In this document: in pieces, positions 16,198-23,895 of the stretch
How positions within the stretch are numbered: the first letter of the stretch is position 1
Layout: every line of letters starts with the position of its first letter
From: Escherichia marmotae
GTDB lineage: Bacteria; Pseudomonadota; Gammaproteobacteria; Enterobacterales; Enterobacteriaceae
Reading direction: 5' to 3'
NCBI RefSeq assembly: GCF_002900365.1
Contig: NZ_CP025979.1
Coordinates: forward strand, 4,030,001 to 4,094,000
DNA: 64,000 bases
Notes under the pieces: generated by a model
Databases searched by the model: none
What the model was told of the DNA's origin: nothing
What the model saw: the letters and a program-made list of their open reading frames with translations, nothing else
Translations under genes and position numbers: made by a program

Positions 16198-18813
16198 ATG
16201 GAAAATCCAGCCATCCTGCTGCGACGTCTGAACCCATACTGTGCTCGTGCGATGGAAGGGGCGGCTTCGCTCTGCCAGACCCGTGCGCATACGGAAATTC
16301 TGCCGGAGCACTGGCTGCTGAAACTGCTGGAGCAGGGCGAGGGCGATCTTACGGTGCTGGCACGTCGCTACGAGTGGGACATGGACTGTCTCTGGCAGGA
16401 TTTGCTTGGCTGGCTCGACAAACAACCGCGCTCAGTGCTCCGTCGTCCGCAGCTTTCAGCAAACATCCAGACGCTGATGCAAGAAGCCTGGCTGATTGCC
16501 TCACTGGCAGGCGAAGAACAGATCCGAAGTCACCACCTGATGATGGCACTGGTTGATAAGCAGAACCTGGTGCGTTGCGATGGTCTGTGGCCATTACTGA
16601 CCCTGGGCCAGAGTCAGTTGGAACGCCTGCGCCCGTTACTGGATGCCCAGTCAGATGAGCGTCCTGAAGTGCAGCAGGAAGCGGAACTGGCGTCTGTTAG
16701 AAGTCCTGTTGGTGCGGAGTTAAAAGAGGGGGAACTCAGCCCGGTACTGCAGAACGTGCTGGATAAGTTTACTCTCGACGTCACTGCCAAAGCCCGCGAA
16801 GGCAAAATCGATCCGGTATTTGGGCGTGATACTGAAATCCGCCAGATGGTGGACATTCTTTCTCGCCGCCGAAAAAACAACCCGATCCTGGTCGGTGAGC
16901 CGGGTGTCGGTAAAACGGCACTGGTAGAAGGGTTGGCGCTCAGAATCGCTGAAGGCAATGTGCCGGAGTCGCTCAAACCTGTCGTGCTACGCACTCTTGA
17001 TCTTGGTCTGTTGCAGGCTGGTGCGGGCGTGAAGGGGGAATTTGAACAGCGTCTGAAAAACGTGATTGATGCTGTGCAGCAGTCACCAGTACCGATTTTG
17101 CTGTTTATTGATGAAGCGCACACGATCATCGGCGCAGGCAACCAGGCTGGTGGCGCGGATGCCGCCAACCTGTTGAAACCGGCACTGGCGCGCGGCGAAT
17201 TACGAACCATTGCTGCCACTACCTGGTCTGAATACAAACAATTTTTCGAACGCGATGCCGCACTTGAGCGCCGCTTTCAGATGGTGAAGGTGGATGAACC
17301 CGACGATGACACCGCCTGCCTGATGCTGCGTGGTCTGAAATCTCGCTACGCCGGACACCATAATGTGCATATCACCGACGATGCGGTTCGTGCTGCTGTC
17401 GCGCTTTCCCGACGTTATCTTACAGGCCGCCAACTACCGGACAAAGCCGTTGACCTGCTCGACACCGCAAGCGCCCGCGTGCGCATGAGCCTCGACACCG
17501 TGCCTGAACAATTGATCCGTACCCGTTCCCGGATTACCGCTCTTGAAATGGAGAGGCTGGCACTACAGGAAGACATTGCCGTCGGCAATCAAAACCACGG
17601 TGAACGCCTGGCGGCAATCGAACAGGAGGAGAAAAAATTCTTTATTGAACTCGAGGAGCTGGAAACCCGATACGGTCAGGAGCGGGAACTTACTGAACAA
17701 CTGTTGGAAAGCCGTCAGGAGATTTCTCGTCAGAGTGAAACTTACGTCCTGCAACAGAAGTTGAACGGTATGCAGCACAGCAACCCGTTACTCTCCGTCG
17801 ATGTGGATGTGCGTACCGTTGCTACCGTGATTGCTGACTGGACGGGCGTCCCGCTGTCGTCACTGATGAAAGACGAGCAGAGCGAACTGCTGACGCTGGA
17901 AAACGAAATCGGTAAACGCGTAGTTGGGCAGAATGTGGCGCTTGAAGCCATCGCCCGGCGCCTGCGAGCCGCGAAAACAGGCCTCACTTCGGAGAATGGC
18001 CCACAGGGTGTGTTCCTACTGGTTGGCCCAAGTGGTGTAGGGAAAACCGAAACGGCGCTGGCGCTGGCTGACGTCATGTACGGCGGTGAAAAATCACTGA
18101 TTACCATCAACCTGTCGGAATACCAGGAGCCGCACACCGTCTCCCAACTGAAAGGCTCTCCTCCAGGCTACGTCGGCTACGGGCAGGGGGGCATCCTCAC
18201 CGAAGCGGTGCGCAAGCGTCCGTACAGCGTGGTGCTGCTCGATGAAGTTGAAAAAGCGCATCGTGATGTGATGAACCTGTTCTATCAGGTCTTTGACCGT
18301 GGCTTTATGCGCGACGGCGAAGGCCGTGAAATCGACTTCCGTAATACCGTTATTCTGATGACCTCCAATCTTGGCAGCGACCATTTGATGCAGTTGCTCA
18401 ATGAAAAACCGGAAGCTACCGAAGCAGATCTGCACGAACTGCTGCGCCCGATCCTGTGCGAACACTTCCAGCCTGCGCTGCTTGCCCGCTTCCAGACAGT
18501 GATTTATCGCCCGCTAACGGAAGCGGCGATGCGTGCCATCGTGGCAATGAAACTCTTACAGGTCAGCACGCGCTTGCATCGTCACTATGGCCTGACCACA
18601 TATGTTGACGAGAGTCTGTATGACGCTTTGACCAGTGCCTGCCTGCTACCGGACACCGGAGCGCGCAATATCGACAACCTGCTCAACCAGCAAATTTTGC
18701 CGGTACTGAGTCAGCAACTGCTGATTCATATGGCGGCGAAACAAAAGCCGGTTTCGCTGACGCTGGGCTGGAATGATGATGAAGGGATTGGACTGGAGTT
18801 TAAACCTGGCTAA
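16198..18813 (+). CDS. clpV: T6SS sheath-disassembly ATPase ClpV (TssH)
   Basis: An 871-residue AAA+ ATPase. It has a Clp N-domain (residues 1-150), a first nucleotide-binding domain with Walker A GEPGVGKTA near 232 and Walker B LLFIDEAHT, a coiled-coil M domain (about 430-540), and a second domain with GPSGVGKTE near 609 and VVLLDEVEKAH. ClpV binds the N-terminus of TssC in contracted sheaths and extracts subunits for reuse. The protein looks intact. It is separated from hcp by a terminator and about 140 bp, so it may have its own promoter. Confidence 0.95.
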   Translation: MENPAILLRRLNPYCARAMEGAASLCQTRAHTEILPEHWLLKLLEQGEGDLTVLARRYEWDMDCLWQDLLGWLDKQPRSVLRRPQLSANIQTLMQEAWLIASLAGEEQIRSHHLMMALVDKQNLVRCDGLWPLLTLGQSQLERLRPLLDAQSDERPEVQQEAELASVRSPVGAELKEGELSPVLQNVLDKFTLDVTAKAREGKIDPVFGRDTEIRQMVDILSRRRKNNPILVGEPGVGKTALVEGLALRIAEGNVPESLKPVVLRTLDLGLLQAGAGVKGEFEQRLKNVIDAVQQSPVPILLFIDEAHTIIGAGNQAGGADAANLLKPALARGELRTIAATTWSEYKQFFERDAALERRFQMVKVDEPDDDTACLMLRGLKSRYAGHHNVHITDDAVRAAVALSRRYLTGRQLPDKAVDLLDTASARVRMSLDTVPEQLIRTRSRITALEMERLALQEDIAVGNQNHGERLAAIEQEEKKFFIELEELETRYGQERELTEQLLESRQEISRQSETYVLQQKLNGMQHSNPLLSVDVDVRTVATVIADWTGVPLSSLMKDEQSELLTLENEIGKRVVGQNVALEAIARRLRAAKTGLTSENGPQGVFLLVGPSGVGKTETALALADVMYGGEKSLITINLSEYQEPHTVSQLKGSPPGYVGYGQGGILTEAVRKRPYSVVLLDEVEKAHRDVMNLFYQVFDRGFMRDGEGREIDFRNTVILMTSNLGSDHLMQLLNEKPEATEADLHELLRPILCEHFQPALLARFQTVIYRPLTEAAMRAIVAMKLLQVSTRLHRHYGLTTYVDESLYDALTSACLLPDTGARNIDNLLNQQILPVLSQQLLIHMAAKQKPVSLTLGWNDDEGIGLEFKPG

Positions 18814-19050
18814 AGGAGCTAAGTGATTATCCGATGGGACTGCAGGCACAGATTATTGCTGATAATTTTGTACTGCAAAAATTTGGGTATTTTGAAATGA
18901 GACTGTTGCCATTAAAGGTCATTATTAGTGCCGTTGGGCTGGAGCCATAATCACTCTTTTTCTTATCGGCTGAGTCCCCTTATTTAATCCCGCCATCAGC
19001 CCGTTGGTAACAGCGTCATGAACAACGGGTTATCCTATGGAGCCAATATT

Positions 19051-20426
19051 ATGAGTCTGACAGAGACGCTGAATAACGCCCTGTCTGCATTAACTGAAGG
19101 CGGGCTGAACCGCTACCGTCTGGATATTCCGTCCTGTACCGCATCGCCGGATGTGGAGGCTTTCAGTGGTGAGGAGTGCATGAGCGGGCTGTATCAGTAC
19201 ACCGTTCTGTTTACCAGCAGTGACCTGAACATCAGTACATCGCAGTTACTGAGTAAACCGGCGACACTGACCATGGGGACCGGGCCACTGATGACACTGA
19301 CCGGCCGTATATCGCCCACGCCCTGCACGACTCCCGCCACGCAGACCCCGTCACCGAAGCCAACAACACGCGGAATGTAATCCGCACCGCCGGTCTGAAC
19401 AAACTGCGGATGGAGGACAGGCGCGGTGAGGAGCATATCAAGCTCAGTACGGAGTACGGGGGCAAGACGCAGCTTAATCTGGGGCATAACGTGGATGCCT
19501 CCCGTGAACTGCGCGGGGAAGGGGCAGAGCTGCGCACGGACAGGCATATATCGATTCGCGGAGGTGCCGGAGTATTTATCACCGCCGATAAACAGGCATT
19601 TGCCAGCGATAAGATGCTGTCAATGCAGGAGGCCATTGCCCAACTGGAAAATGCCCTGAGTATTGCCAGAACGCTGTCAGATGCGGCAGAAACGGCGCAG
19701 GCGTATCCGGCGGATATCCGGAGTCAGAAAATGCTGACGGATGCCCTGACGGACCTGGCACAGCCGGGGATGGTCCTGAATGCACCACAAGGCGTCAGCA
19801 TCAGCAGTCCGGAAGGTGTGCGCGTTTCCTCGGGCAGTGTCAGCGTGGGGATTATGTCCCAACAGAATACGGATATCAGTGCACTGAAGCGTTTTACGGT
19901 GGCAGCGGGTGAAGCCATCAGTATGCTGGCCTGTAAGACGGGGATGAAACTGTTCGCCGCGAAGGGAAAAGTTGAAATCCAGGCGCAGGATGATGCGCTG
20001 GATGCGGCAGCGAAAAAAGATGTGACCGTGACCAGTACAGAGGGACGGGTTGAAATCACTGCTGCGAAAGATGTCGTGCTGAAAAATCTGGACGGGTCGT
20101 TCATTCAGTTGCAGGGTAAAAATATTATTCTGGGCTGTGAAGGTAATATTTTGTGGAAATGTGTTAACGCTCAGAAGATGGGGGCCGCTTCGCTGAATAC
20201 GCCAACCCCTGAATTTCCGAAAGGATACGGTGGTATTTACTCTCTGACTGATGAAAACGGGAATATTATCTCACAGACTGAGTATAAAGTGACGACGGCT
20301 GACGGGCAGGTGTTTCATGGTATTTCAGATGACAATGGTAAAACGTTGCCAATTTATACTTCAATGCCCAGCAAATTAAACATTGAGATCCTTGGAACCG
20401 GTAATTCTGCAGCAGGGAGCAAATAA
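19051..20426 (+). pseudogene. vgrG: VgrG (TssI) spike with internal deletion and frameshift
   Basis: The frame from the ATG at 19051 (GGAG 8 bases upstream) encodes about 86 typical N-terminal VgrG residues (LNRYRLDIPSC, GLYQYTVLF, PATLTMG, MTLTGR) and then runs out of family sequence at about 19307, ending at 19380. From 19308 a second frame, open to 20426, encodes the C-terminal part: YIAHALHDSRH, then the DUF2345 needle and a DENGN-rich tail. Everything between (the gp27 and most of the gp5 parts, several hundred residues) is missing. At the junction GGCCG-TAT, one extra T would join the two frames. Not a functional spike as it stands. Confidence 0.85.
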
Positions 20427-20428
20427 GC

Positions 20429-20579
20429 ATGAGTGATTTCCATGCTTGGGAAGCCAGTGAGTGCGAGCACTTTACTGATGTGAATGTGTCAGAGAAAACA
20501 GTTGTCTGTAAGCGTAAACCTGTACCAGGTATTACGATTACTATCGGGATGTTTTTTGATGGTACAGGGAATAATGATC
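20429..20579 (+). pseudogene. DUF2235/Tle1-type effector, N-terminal fragment
   Basis: Starting two bases after the vgrG stop, the frame encodes about 50 residues ending in ITITIGMFFDGTGNND. FFDGTGNN is the opening motif of the DUF2235 alpha/beta-hydrolase domain found in T6SS phospholipase effectors of the Tle1 group. The frame is cut by an IS3-family insertion at 20580. Position right behind vgrG is typical for a cargo effector. What follows the IS is a VasL-like tail, not the rest of this gene, so the body of the effector is gone. Confidence 0.75.
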
Positions 20580-20637
20580 TTACCCACCAATAGTGGACAC
20601 AGGACTAAGTGAGTAAACTCTCAACCAGAGGTGACTC

Positions 20638-20937
20638 ATGACAAAACCAGTATCAATCAGCAAGAAGCCCCGTAAACAACATACGCCTGAATTTCGTAAC
20701 GAAGCCCTGAAACTCGCTGAACGCATCGGTGTGGCCGCCGCAGCCCGTGAACTCAGCCTGTATGAATCTCAGCTTTATGCCTGGCGCAGTAAACAGCAGC
20801 AACAAATGAGTTCGTCAGAGCGCGAAAGCGAACTGGCCGCTGAAAATGTCCGCCTTAAACGACAACTGGCGGAGCAGGCTGAGGAACTGGCCATCCTCCA
20901 AAAGGCCGCGACATACTTCGCGAAGCGCCTGAAATGA
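20638..20937 (+). CDS. IS3-family OrfA
   Basis: A 99-residue OrfA with an N-terminal helix-turn-helix (FRNEALKLAERIGVAAAARELSL) and a C-terminal leucine-zipper-like coiled coil (ERESELAAENVRLKRQLAEQ). It binds the IS ends and supplies the N-terminal half of the OrfAB transposase. The frame overlaps OrfB by 4 bp, with a possible -1 slippage site at CAAAAGG near 20898-20905. Confidence 0.92.
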   Translation: MTKPVSISKKPRKQHTPEFRNEALKLAERIGVAAAARELSLYESQLYAWRSKQQQQMSSSERESELAAENVRLKRQLAEQAEELAILQKAATYFAKRLK

Positions 20938-21788
20938 AGTATGTCTTCATCGAAAATCATCGGGCAGAGTTCAGCATCAAAGCGATGTGTCGTGTACTTC
21001 GGGTTGCCCGCAGCGGCTGGTATGTCTGGCTCAGGCGTCGTCACCAGATGAGCCTGCGCCAACAGTTTCGGCTCACCTGCGATACCGCTGTTCATAAGGC
21101 ATTCTTTGAGGCAAAGCAGCGATACGGTGCTCCCCGCCTTGCTGACGAACTGCCGGAGTTCAATATTAAAACCATTGCCGCCAGCCTGCGTCGTCAGGGG
21201 CTGCGGGCGAAAGCCGGCCGGAAGTTCAGCCCGGTCAGCTACCGTGCACATGGCCTGCCCGTATTGGAGAATCTGCTGGAGCAGGACTTCAGCGCCAGCG
21301 GCCCGAACCAGAAGTGGGCGGGTGACATCACGTACTTGCGTACCGATGAGGGCTGGTTGTATCTCGCAGTAGTCATCGACCTGTGGTCACGCGCCGTTAT
21401 TGGCTGGTCGATGTCACCGCGAATGACAGCACAACTGGCCTGTGATGCACTGCAAATGGCGTTGTGGCGGAGAAGACGCCCGGAAAGCGTCATTGTTCAT
21501 ACGGACCGTGGTGGTCAATACTGTTCAGGGGATTATCAGGCGCTGCTGAAGCGACACAACCTGCGTGGCAGTATGAGTGCGAAAGGCAACTGTTATGACA
21601 ATGCCTGTGTGGAAAGCTTCTTTCATTCGCTGAAGGTGGAATGTATCCACGGGGAACGCTTTAGCAGCCGGGAAATAATGCGGGCAACGGTGTTTAATTA
21701 TATCGAGTGTGATTACAATCGCTGGCGTCGTCACAGTGCCTGTGGCGGTCTCAGCCCGGAACAATTTGAAAACCATAATCTCGCTTAG
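20934..21788 (+). CDS. IS3-family OrfB integrase
   Basis: A 284-residue integrase-type catalytic protein. The DDE residues can be seen in WAGDITYLRTDEG, VIVHTDRGGQYCS and GNCYDNACVESFFHSLK, the last carrying the Glu with the K seven residues on. It includes the HTH_21 region YGAPRLADEL. Normally made as a -1 frameshift fusion with OrfA. Intact. Confidence 0.93.
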   Translation: MKYVFIENHRAEFSIKAMCRVLRVARSGWYVWLRRRHQMSLRQQFRLTCDTAVHKAFFEAKQRYGAPRLADELPEFNIKTIAASLRRQGLRAKAGRKFSPVSYRAHGLPVLENLLEQDFSASGPNQKWAGDITYLRTDEGWLYLAVVIDLWSRAVIGWSMSPRMTAQLACDALQMALWRRRRPESVIVHTDRGGQYCSGDYQALLKRHNLRGSMSAKGNCYDNACVESFFHSLKVECIHGERFSSREIMRATVFNYIECDYNRWRRHSACGGLSPEQFENHNLA

Positions 21789-21813
21789 GGCCGTGTCCAC
21801 ATTACGTGGGTAG

Positions 21814-22532
21814 GATCAGATGTGCTTTCTGCCATACCCATGCCAGTAAAAAGGTGGAAATCTTTTGTCGGCGGGATGTGTACCATGCTGGTGATAAGTG
21901 CAGTAATAGTATGGGCCTGGCAGTATTTTCACCGTCCAGACCCGCTACAAGCTCAACTTACGGCCTCTTTGGCACCGTTACCCACAATACTCACGCCAGA
22001 ACAACTGGATATATTGCGCCAGCAATCTCCATTGCCACAAACTTTAATTACGCAAACACAGCAGCAGCTTGCACTTCTCGATAAGCTACCACCGGACTGG
22101 CTCATCACCAGAGGTCGGCAGCTTGTCGAACAGGCTCAGGCGATTTGGCCGGAGCGGGCAAAGCCCCTGATACAGCAGTGGCAGCAACAACTTAATGTTG
22201 CCGCATTGCCGACAGGAAACCTGAATGGCTGGCATCAGGGAATGATGACGCTACAGAGACTGAGTGAACGGCTGAACGGGTTGGATGAGCATAAGGGGAA
22301 ATACATGACGGTCAGTGAACTGAAATCAGTGGTGTATTCCGCTATGCAGCTATTTAACCAATCCATACCGGCTGAAGAACAACTGCGGGTACTGGCGCAA
22401 TTGCCGGTAGGACAGCCACTCCCTCCTGCAACAGAGGCTCAGGCAGAGATGCACCTGAAGCAGCTTATCGCCAGGTATGCCGACATTAGACAGAACACTT
22501 CGAAGATAAAAGGTGTGAATGTTTATGAATGA
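21814..22532 (+). pseudogene. VasL-type T6SS protein, C-terminal remnant
   Basis: The frame is open from the IS3 boundary and encodes about 238 residues: a membrane segment (about 15-35, MLVISAVIVWAWQYF), then PEQLDILRQQSPLP, PDWLITRGRQLVEQAQAIWP and YMTVSELKSVVYSAMQLF. This matches the C-terminal VasL domain of T6SS TssA-like accessory proteins, which lie at the far end of such clusters. The N-terminal half is missing, and a GTG at 21822 is only a chance start. It shows that the T6SS locus once ran up to the tRNA gene and that the genes between vgrG and this tail were deleted. Confidence 0.7.
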
Positions 22533-22570
22533 CCTGTAGCAACGGCCAGAAATTTACCGTAGCCAGAAAA

Positions 22571-22596
22571 AGAAAAAGCCCCGCTTTTCAGCGAGA
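22571..22596 (-). terminator. terminator of tRNA-Phe
   Basis: Read on the minus strand, CTCGCT-GAAA-AGCGGG forms a stem with two G-T pairs and is followed by GGCTTTTTCT, 13 bp after the tRNA 3' end. Confidence 0.65.
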
Positions 22597-22608
22597 CCTT
22601 ATGAATAG

Positions 22609-22684
22609 TGGTGCCCGGACTCGGAATCGAACCAAGGACACGGGGATTTTCAATCCCCTGCTCTACCGACTGAGCTATCCGGGC
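22609..22684 (-). tRNA. pheV: tRNA-Phe (GAA)
   Basis: A 76-nt cloverleaf on the minus strand with acceptor GCCCGGA/TCCGGGC, encoded CCA, D-arm AGCTCAGTCGGTAGAGCA, anticodon stem-loop GGGGATTGAAAATCCCC (anticodon GAA) and T-arm GGTTCGATTCC. Its position between a T6SS island and yqgA/speC identifies it as pheV. The island lies on the 3' side, as expected for integration at a tRNA 3' end. I found no second copy of the 3' end in the window, so the far attachment site lies beyond base 1 or is lost. Confidence 0.97.
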
Positions 22685-22789
22685 AACGGGGCGCATTAAA
22701 CCTGATTCGCCTCGTCTCGTCAATTAAATTTCTTCAATTTATAGCAGACTGCACAATCTATCATCACTTTGCCGTTACTACACGCATCA

Positions 22790-23497
22790 TCAGACAAACC
22801 AGGCGCTCCAGGCGGCGGAAAGAGGCATTGCCAGAAGTAGTGCTGGAAGCATGTTGACCACCGGAAATAGTTTAATGCCGCAGATGCGTAAGCCGGTTGC
22901 TAGCAGCAGCAAACCACCTACGGCGCTGAAGTCTGCCATCATCGATGGTGTTGTCAGCGGTAATATCAGCGCAGCAGCCCAGGCCAGCGTTAACTGGATG
23001 ATCAGCAATGGAATACTAATCACCGATACCGCAATGCCAAGTGAACAGGCGAAGATCATCGCGGTAAAGAAATCCAGAAATGACTTGGCGATTAAAATGC
23101 TCGGATCGCCGGTCATCCCTTCATTCATCGCGCCGAAGATCCCGGTGCCGCTGGCACAAAACAGGACAATAATCGCGACAAAATTCTGAATAAAAGATTC
23201 ATGCGCTGGCTTTTTACGCGAGTGACGAAACAAATTTTGCGCTTTAGCGACTGCGGTATTAACACCTTTTTCCAACAAACAAATTTCACCAATTAATGCA
23301 CCGAGTAGCGTCGCTAAAACCATCGCCGGAAGGTTGGCGCATTTCACCACCAGTAAAATACAAATTCCCAACGATGCCAGACCAAAAATGGATGTCATAG
23401 AGACACGGATCCGTTCCGGTAAGCGTTGACTAAGCAGTGCGCCGAGGACGCCACCCAGTAATACTGCACTAGCGTTGATAAAAGGGCCGATGACCAC
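22790..23497 (-). CDS. yqgA: DUF554 membrane protein YqgA
   Basis: A 235-residue inner-membrane protein with six or seven hydrophobic segments, same length as K-12 YqgA. DUF554 motifs: GPFINASAVLLGGVLGALL at the start, LVVKCANLPAMVLATLLGALIGE, and FCASGTGIFGAMNEGMTGD in the middle. It may be a transporter, but its substrate is unknown. Divergent from speC and convergent to nothing; pheV lies about 100 bp downstream on the same strand. Confidence 0.93.
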   Translation of the reverse strand: MVIGPFINASAVLLGGVLGALLSQRLPERIRVSMTSIFGLASLGICILLVVKCANLPAMVLATLLGALIGEICLLEKGVNTAVAKAQNLFRHSRKKPAHESFIQNFVAIIVLFCASGTGIFGAMNEGMTGDPSILIAKSFLDFFTAMIFACSLGIAVSVISIPLLIIQLTLAWAAALILPLTTPSMMADFSAVGGLLLLATGLRICGIKLFPVVNMLPALLLAMPLSAAWSAWFV

Positions 23498-23895
23498 AAG
23501 AGTTCCTGTTAATTGTGTTGTTTGATGTTTTTATTATGAACTTTTTGTCCCGCCGATTGCTTGTCTGACCGCAAAGTCCTGGCTTGCACGCTCTGGTGAA
23601 AGGTGCCATGATTGCGCGAATTTTCTCCTTGTTGTACGGAGTTTGCCCGATGCACGCCACCTCCTTACATTCTCTTGTTTATCGCCGTTTTGCGCGAAAC
23701 GCTTCCCTTTCCATATTACTGCTCATGCGGTGAAGTTAACGCACGCTCACTGTAGGACAACAGTAAAATCAGAGCCATTCTGCTTTTACTGATGTCTGGC
23801 GGTCGGAGCTGGTGACCAGTTTGACCCACATCTCATGCGGCAGGTTTTTACACCTTGCCCGGTATTTTTACCTCCCCGAAACGGGTTTTACATTT
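23498..23895. promoter_or_regulatory. divergent yqgA/speC control region
   Basis: About 400 bp without a gene. It must hold the promoters of yqgA (leftward) and speC (rightward) and a long speC leader. A small open frame from 23812 is in phase with speC but is not needed. I see no convincing operator. Confidence 0.5.

Larger units (their letters stand above)
20580..21813 (+). mobile_element. IS3-family element (ISEhe3-like)
   Basis: About 1234 bp with related inverted ends (TTACCCAC..TAGTGGACAC at left; the inverse of CTACCCAC..TGTGGACAC at right) and two overlapping frames of IS3-family type. GATC stands immediately outside both ends (20576-20579 and 21814-21817), which fits a short IS3-style target duplication but is also a frequent 4-mer. 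Confidence 0.88.

Noticed and set aside
18834..18950. 38-codon open frame (MGLQAQIIADN...) between clpV and vgrG
   Set aside because: No family resemblance, no ribosome site at proper distance, and overlapping frames look equally open; treated as intergenic.
20576..20579. GATC on both sides of IS3 taken as proof of simple insertion
   Set aside because: GATC is too common a tetramer, and the flanks belong to two different genes; kept only as a possibility.
23812..23895. N-terminal extension of SpeC
   Set aside because: The ATG at 23896 gives the known SpeC start and length; the extension has no counterpart.
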